Shown here piece after piece: positions 57,689 to 64,000 of a stretch of DNA of 64,000 bases. Each line of letters begins with the position of its first letter. Within the stretch, counting starts at the first letter, position 1. The notes under the pieces were generated by a model. That model did not search any database. It saw only the letters and a list, made by a program, of their open reading frames with translations, and was not told the origin of the DNA. Source of the DNA: Sthenelais limicola (Eukaryota > Annelida > Polychaeta > Phyllodocida > Sigalionidae); NCBI GenBank assembly GCA_942159475.1, contig OW804096.1, positions 113,062,194 through 113,126,193 on the forward strand, read 5' to 3'. The translations under genes and the position numbers were made by a program.

Positions 57689-58153
57689 ATGGCCGTCACT
57701 GCTGGCTTCTCTGACAGATCAGACCCAAAATACCTGGAATATCTTGAAAAAGTTTTCAAGGAGGCCAAAGCTCAGGCCAAATCAGATAGTAAACTTGATA
57801 CCACCCTAGATAGTATTATGAGACGTCTGGATCTTATTGAGGGTGGTAAATCTTCTTTGTCTGTCTTTGCTTCTAGTTCCAGAGAGTCGTCAGACGACAG
57901 CCAGTTTGTTCACTTTATGGAGAGTATTACCCAGTTGCTGAGCAACGTCAACGATTGGTTACCGGCAAAGAAAGGTAAAGAACTTTGTCCAGATTATCAT
58001 GTTCAGGTACTGGCGAACCAACTGTCCCTAAAGCATATGGATCATTCCAAATTGTCATCGGTTGAATTATCATATGGCATGGTGTGTGTCCTGGATCATT
58101 TGATGTCTCACATCGGTGCAAAAAGAGATTTTTTTCTTTTTTTATATACCTGA
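57689..58153 (+). CDS. Unknown protein, ORF with strong start context
   Basis: 154 codons from ATG in GCTGCCATGGCC, an excellent Kozak context. The protein is charged and helical, reads as genuine coding, and shows no repeat bias: SDPKYLEYLEKVFKEAKAQ, LDTTLDSIMRRLDLIEGG, FVHFMESITQLLSNVNDWL, CPDYHVQVLANQLSLKHMD, ELSYGMVCVLDHLMSH. The last residues (FFLFLYT) come from a T-rich stretch and are probably intronic; TCGGTGCAA at about 58110 could be a donor. It may be the first exon of a larger gene towards 62 kb, though I found no clear next exon. No family was recognised. Confidence 0.5.
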   Translation: MAVTAGFSDRSDPKYLEYLEKVFKEAKAQAKSDSKLDTTLDSIMRRLDLIEGGKSSLSVFASSSRESSDDSQFVHFMESITQLLSNVNDWLPAKKGKELCPDYHVQVLANQLSLKHMDHSKLSSVELSYGMVCVLDHLMSHIGAKRDFFLFLYT

Positions 58154-58197
58154 TTATTTAAATATAGGGTGACCGAGAAGTCACTATTGAACTGTGA

Positions 58198-59235
58198 CCC
58201 AGGGAGAAATGTAACGTTCTTTGAACGTTTGTGTAACGTTTGGATGTGACTGTTTGCAAACGGTACCCAAACAGTGAACGCACAGTGCATGAACATTAAG
58301 TGAGGACAATCATCGTTTGTATGCAGACGCTGAACAAACGTTTGCAAACGATCAGGAGGTGTGCAAACGAGCAATAAACGTTATACAAACAGTTCTTTTT
58401 AAACGTTGTTATACCTCATTGTGTGATATATATGTACCCCTTATAAGGACAGGAGTTGCACATAGAAATATGAAGGTATTTCATGAAGCCTATCTGCTTT
58501 AAATTAGCAAGGCAAACAAGAGGGTGGATTAAGGCCGGGCGAATCGTTGCATATACTCACTGACTGGCTGGGGATAAACATAGTCTTGTATTATTGGTCG
58601 CTGCATTGTAAGTCCTTAACGGATTTTCATAATATTACTCTTCCATGATGCTGACATGTTTCCGGTTCTTTTGAGGTATAACACAAGTTTCTGAGGTTAG
58701 CCATTCTTCTTCTGTGAGCTTTAGAAAATGCGGCAACGTTGCGGCAACGTCAACTGGGCATTTTGAATACTGCCGCCATTTTACATGCAGCTGCATGCGT
58801 CCTTCAATTTCAAATGGTACGATGAAGAAATCTATTCCATATACAAATTAAACATACACTGCAGTTGATCCTAGTTATACACAGGTTATTCATACACTAC
58901 CCTGCACAGTCGGATGGATAAGATATCAATGCAATATGAAGATCTTACCTCTAATATAAATGTGTCTAGCTGAGAATGCATGGTAATCCAACGGCTATGT
59001 CACATGTATATCATGGAGATTCAGACTCAGGTTTCATTGAAAAATATACAGAACGCTAAACAACTGTTCAATGAACGTTTATTTATTGTTTGTGGACGTT
59101 CACTTTTCTCCTCACCCATGCAAACGGTAGACAAACGGGGCAAACGTTACATGAACATTCGCAAACGCACAGAACGCCAAACAACTGTTCAACAAACGTT
59201 TATCCGCTGTGTGTGAACGTTCGCTTCTCCCTGGG
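58198..59235. mobile_element. AACGTT-rich terminal-inverted-repeat element (1.04 kb)
   Basis: The left end is CCCAGGGAGAAATGTAACGT and the right end the near-complement GAACGTTCGCTTCTCCCTGG. Possible 2-bp target duplication is GA. The interior near both ends is crowded with AACGTT, CAAACG and CGTTTG words (AACAAACGTTTGCAAACG at 58332). It follows the 57689 ORF by 45 bases. No transposase is encoded. Confidence 0.65.
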
Positions 59236-59239
59236 GACT

Positions 59240-62200
59240 CCTCTCTTTTATTATTATTCCAGATGAACCTAGTAGTTATAGTGTTACACCACTCAATAAT
59301 GACTGAGTAAAAAGCTACATATAATACTCCATACTATAGGTCACCTGCCTGTTACCTATTATGCATTTGGAATAGTCAATTGCTAGGGAAATTGACACTT
59401 CAAGGATATCTCCGATGTATAGGGTGAGCAGCGGTAGAGTATTGGAGATATACAAGCGACTTCGGCACTTGAGCCCACAGTCAGAAAAGCAAAGATTAAT
59501 ATTTACATGGTGTATAATTATATGATTGCGTTGGGTATATACTGAAAAAAAATGAAAACAATATCTTTATTATTAAGAAAAAGCCAGACCTGCAAAAATG
59601 AACACTGGAAATCTATTTGAAATCGACATATAATAATCAGATCTTAAGACTATTTTAAAATAGCCCTGTTTCACGCATCCCACACACAGACAACTTAATC
59701 CCAGATAAGTGTAATTTTGAGATTTTTAGACACCGTATTTCACCGATAGAACACAGCGCTTTTTCGAGGCAGGCGTTTATATGGGGCAGGCGTTTATTGT
59801 TTTATGTTAATGAATGCAAGACACAACTATTTTTCTAGTATACTATTATTGGTCACTACCATCCATAACAGTATTACAAATATAATATATAGACAGAACT
59901 AACCGCAGTTATATATTTCGTTCTTCACCGAGTTGGAGGCGGGGGAAACCCGAGGGGTTGGAGTGCAGTGTAGACTTGTTGGAAACGAGGTGAAGAACAA
60001 TCGGGAAATACATAACTATAACTTTCTCTTGTTGCTACCAAAAAACAGCAATTGTCATTTGTCACTAAGAAAATTATTTTGTCGTTTGTCGCTATATTTT
60101 CGTAAAACAGCCAAATTTTTGTCGCTAAGGACTATTAAGGTTTTTGTCGATTTGTCAGGTTAAGAAAGTGTATTTGTTGTTTGACACTAGCTGCCTTTAA
60201 AATTTGTAGATCTAAGAAAAGGCCATGTCGATTTGTTGAATTAAGGCCTCAAGAGCCCTAGATTTGGATGAGTAACCAGAGTACAAAATGGAAGGGACAT
60301 CGGAAACATGGAAATGAGGTGGCAGGAGCACAGGTGAGGGTCCTGTCTGTAAATGGCAGGCAGCTAGGCCAGGTCCATACTTATACCCAATGGCATGATG
60401 GAGGTTTGTAATCGATCAAATCGCATGACACCCCAAAGAAGAGGAGTGCAATTTGACCCTATGTCGAGATCGCGATTACAAAATGAACAGAATTCATTAC
60501 ATACTAATACCAACAAGAGAACTCAATTTTAATAGCATTTTACCTTGTTTTGATCGATCTCGGACATAGCGAGATGGTGATGGCAGTAGCCATTTTGTTT
60601 GTATCAATGCGCACTTACTTTTCACAACCAATGTTTGAGTTAACAAATTTTTTATCTATATGCACTGGATTTTTCTTGAATATGAATCTTTCTGATTTTC
60701 TTGGAATTAATATAACTCGAGCTGGACAATGAAGGTATATATTTGGTTTTCTATCTTATGGATCTCAATATATCACTTGAAATTCTTCAGAGGGGTGACT
60801 ACTTTTTCTCTGCTTGGTTACCAATTGAGACATGACACCGTTCACAAGAAATGTCAACAAACAGTAACTTTCTCCGATCAAGGTATTTAGGCGATAAGCT
60901 TCAAGTTTTTTTAGGGCTGCTTCCACCCCTTTCCCCATAAAAAATTGTTGGAATTTTCTACCCACTTGTTCATTTTGGAGTATGGTATTTTTTGTTATTT
61001 TCGACAGCACAAAATCTCTGAGATCGCCGCTGTTCTCCATCTTTGGGGGGGGGGGGGGGGGGGGGGGGGAAAGCACACGATTTTTTTTCTAGACTTCTCA
61101 TTGGTCAACTCAAGTCATGTGATGCTTGAAAGTAGTTCGACCGTAATCACATAGGTATGCCATATGACTTATCACTTCTTCGAAATCACATATGTATATA
61201 TATGTATATATATGTAATGACATTCATTATAATTGGTGTCCTTCAAACGAGGCCAGTAAAAAGAAATCAAAGTTGGGGTTGAAGGATCAATATTTATTAT
61301 CACAAGCGTTAACAAATGCCTAGTACAGATATGTATGCAGAATTACAATCGCGATTAAGCCCTTTGGAAGGAAGTCAGAGGGTACAGGATATGTCCGTTA
61401 ATGTCACCATGAATGTAGCTAGGATATAATATGTAATGGTTTGATATCTTATTTGGAAAGAGTTTAGGAGTTATTGATATGCACACGTAATTACAACAGC
61501 AATAAATAATGCTTTATTCAAATAGAAACAAATAGTAGGAAGACAAATAAAATGAAAATAAGTAAATATAGTAGAAATAAAGTAGAAAAGATAACGTCAG
61601 CAAACAATAACAAAAATATAAGCCAGCACTGTCTATTCAGTCTCCAAATAACCACACTGTGATCATTATTCAAATAATAAAGAATTATATATATGCTCAT
61701 CTTTAGCTAGCAAAGTAAAAAGCGTAAAACTTATAAATGGTTCCCTAACCGTAGACAGATCATCTCTTTTTATTTAAAAGTGTAGATTGTGTTAGATATA
61801 CGTGATATCTAGAATGCTTCAAACACATCAAGTGCAGGACAACTAATAAAGAAATTGGTCAATATTTGTAATGAATAATTAACTCATATTCATAAGGAAG
61901 AATACTCCTGTTACTGCTACCTAATACGCCACTCATAGAACGAAAAGCATAGAATAGGTAAAAAGTTCTAAATATATATTTCACAAGATTGATGATTACC
62001 TCATGCAAATGGTCATGGTTTACGTTAAGAATAACAGGGTATTTATCTATAATATTCATCCTGCCAGCATTTGCAGATAAATACAACGACTTCCGTCATT
62101 CTTCGTTCAAGTACTTTGGCGTTTATCACTAGCATCGTCACAGTCATTTCACTTCACAGAGATATATCACAGTCATCCAATCAGCATCGCCCCCGAAATT

Positions 62201-62850
62201 CCAAGCCTTTTATATTAGGTCATAGGTCACCTAGCTATGACGGTATACGCAGTCAGCACATGACTGGTCACATGCTACTTGACCGCGGGAATCTGAACCA
62301 GCAAGCAGCTGAAAATGCGTTACATTTTGATTTGTATAATTAGTTAAGGTAATGAATAAATATAAAATGTTAAAGACATAATTTTTACATTATCCTTCCT
62401 ACAAAAGCACAGTATTAGCAATAATTACCTTGACACCCTGTTATCCGTTATTTTCCCTAATAGATTGAATTAAATCTATTAACCTTTTCATAACCTTTCC
62501 CATATTTTACCAGGATATATGTAGGCTACACGAGCAGGTTGTTATCTTAAATTCGTATAATGTCCATTAGAAGATCCGTTCGTCTTAGGACCTGTACATA
62601 TATTCACATCAGAATAAAATTTCGTTTGAAATATTCTGCACGAAGACCCAATGCATGTTTGAAATATAGGAGGCCTACAATATACAAACCCACCACAAAT
62701 AGTTTCATTATGCACGGAGATTTTCTTTGACTACATGTAAAGCTAGCCGTCATAATCTAAGAAACAGTAATGTAGCGGTCTACCAAAAAGATTGATGCAA
62801 AAAATGCCAGGCTAGCTTAATTTCGTTGATCCAGAGAATGCTAATATTAA
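59240..62850. other. No gene seen; homopolymer and microsatellite
   Basis: Between the element and wolframin I find no supported coding region. Simple features are GGCAGGCGTTTAT twice near 59768, an inverted pair GTTCTTCACC and GGTGAAGAAC (59921 and 59990), a 25-G run at 61045-61069, and ATATATGTATATATATGTA at about 61193-61216. Part of this is probably wolframin 3' untranslated sequence; its end was not located. Confidence 0.45.
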
Positions 62851-62854
62851 AGCC

Positions 62855-64000
62855 CTACTTGTGGTAGGCACTAAACTCTACAACCGGAGAGAAGAAGAAA
62901 TTCAAAGTATCGTAGATTGCATCTCGAATGTAATACAAAATAGTCATTGGTCCTAACTCGCCGGCTTCTTCCACATCAGTAGACACCAGGGATTCTCCGC
63001 AAGAAGTACATTCAATATGGTACAGATTAACCTTCGGGAACAAATCTCCTAAACCATCGACTAAAGCTCCCCGAAATGACACAGTATCACCAGCACGAAG
63101 TTTAAGGAGGATGTTTCGATAGGAATTGGGAGCTTTAATACGGATATCTTGGGTCGTTCCCACATCTACCTCTTTGGTCACCCAGAGATCGAACTGGTAG
63201 TAATCCATGGCCCTCATGTGACACTTTCTGCCTTGGACTGTGTACATTTCACAGAGGTCACGGTCATTCATATCTTCAAGACTTTCGCATTGAGGATATG
63301 CTTCCCCATACGTACATCTCAACCAATCTCCAAGAAAATTGGGCAGAAGATTGACAAATGACTCCCCACCATTTTCCACCTTACTGATGGTAACTTTCTT
63401 GACATTTCCAGACCAGTCAACCATGATGTTTGAGAGGTGAGAGCATTTAATCTGAGTGTTAGCAATACTAGATTGGTCCCACGTAGACGCACTGCAATGT
63501 TTTGCATACTGCTCCCAAGGCAAATACTCTCCTCCCATAATCAATTCCTGAGGCGCAATGAAATACATTAAGGGAATGACCGAAAACACTGACAGGAGAA
63601 CAAGAACAACTTTCCCACTAGTTTTCTGAAAACTGAATCCTTCAATACGGAATCCTCGCTTCGCCCAAAAACCAAGACCAGCCGGAATGGCAAGAAGAAC
63701 AAGGGTAGTGAGCAGCTTCAGAATTCCAGCTATGGTAAATATCTGAGAAATATAATAAATAGAATAGAGCAGCAAAAGGCAAAAAAGTACTGGAGCAAGA
63801 GCTATGAGCATAATCCAACCAAAAGAACCACGGATAAGACCAAGCCAAGACGAATACCTGAACATCACCATGGAGAACTGCCACCAGAAGAAACAAACAA
63901 GATGGGGGACGAGGACACGGTATACACCCTGTCCAGATTTTTGCAAAGCCATTTTCATGAAGAGGAAGGGAACCACCATGTATACCATTGATGGAAGGCC
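62855..64000 (-). CDS. WFS1: Wolframin, C-terminal part, partial at the window edge
   Basis: The frame is open from the right edge of the window to the stop at 62855, about 381 codons without an intron. This agrees with the large final coding exon of animal wolframin genes. The first half is hydrophobic, with several membrane segments (PSMVYMVVPFLFMKMAL, IMLIALAPVLFCLLLLYSIY, ILKLLTTLVLLAIPAGLGF, VVLVLLSVFSVIPLMYFIA). The second half is a soluble, cysteine-containing domain with FLGDWLRCTYGEAYPQC, LEDMNDRDLCEMYTVQGRKC and WVTKEVDVG. Wolframin is a multi-pass ER membrane protein involved in ER calcium balance and stress control, and its C-terminal domain faces the ER lumen. The frame is intact, so the gene is probably functional. 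The start and 5' exons lie beyond 64000. Confidence 0.85.
   Translation of the reverse strand, partial: GLPSMVYMVVPFLFMKMALQKSGQGVYRVLVPHLVCFFWWQFSMVMFRYSSWLGLIRGSFGWIMLIALAPVLFCLLLLYSIYYISQIFTIAGILKLLTTLVLLAIPAGLGFWAKRGFRIEGFSFQKTSGKVVLVLLSVFSVIPLMYFIAPQELIMGGEYLPWEQYAKHCSASTWDQSSIANTQIKCSHLSNIMVDWSGNVKKVTISKVENGGESFVNLLPNFLGDWLRCTYGEAYPQCESLEDMNDRDLCEMYTVQGRKCHMRAMDYYQFDLWVTKEVDVGTTQDIRIKAPNSYRNILLKLRAGDTVSFRGALVDGLGDLFPKVNLYHIECTSCGESLVSTDVEEAGELGPMTILYYIRDAIYDTLNFFFSPVVEFSAYHK

Overview
This is intron-rich, AT-rich animal DNA, not bacterial or viral. Three host loci support that: a seven-exon secreted lipase on the + strand (10517-19035), a minus-strand gene whose exons join into a CARD followed by a PDZ domain (47811-51263, perhaps reaching 53929), and the 3' coding part of wolframin on the minus strand, running off the right edge (62855-64000). 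The variety of decayed transposons (Ty3/Gypsy, DIRS-like, LINE, piggyBac-, mariner- and hAT-like elements) fits a marine invertebrate. I cannot name the phylum from the sequence alone.

Layout. 1-9.8 kb is a nested transposon zone: a CAGGGGCGGATCC-ended element, degenerate ~190-bp tandem repeats, and a young LTR element (1767-8689) with a truncated gag-like ORF. A 564-bp piggyBac-type MITE sits in its left LTR and a mariner-like MITE in its interior. 10.3-19.1 kb is the lipase gene; its 4.7-kb fourth intron carries repeats, another copy of the mariner-like MITE and, inside that, a solo LTR with a heat-shock-type element next to its TATA box. 19-34 kb is almost entirely repeats: tandem duplications, a LINE 3' end, a 2.4-kb foldback element, a Gypsy relic split by a CAGGGG-type element, a DIRS-like reverse transcriptase relic and a broken DNA transposase. 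34-47 kb holds AACGTT-word-rich elements, a nearly intact but catalytically damaged LINE ORF2 and a dispersed hairpin-bearing repeat.

47.8-54 kb is the CARD-PDZ locus. 55.4-56.2 kb is a small candidate gene for a one-pass membrane protein, with a TATA-like box and AATAAA. 57.7 kb starts a well-placed ORF of unknown family, followed at once by a 1-kb AACGTT-rich terminal-inverted-repeat element. 59.2-62.8 kb shows no gene, and wolframin closes the window.

Functionally the host genes look independent: a secreted digestive-type lipase, a possible innate-immune or scaffold adaptor, and an ER membrane protein. The most interesting host finding is the compact CARD-PDZ architecture. The most informative mobile-DNA finding is the piggyBac-type MITE whose pre-insertion site is preserved in the partner LTR 6.4 kb away. 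All gene models are manual splice-site reconstructions without transcript support.
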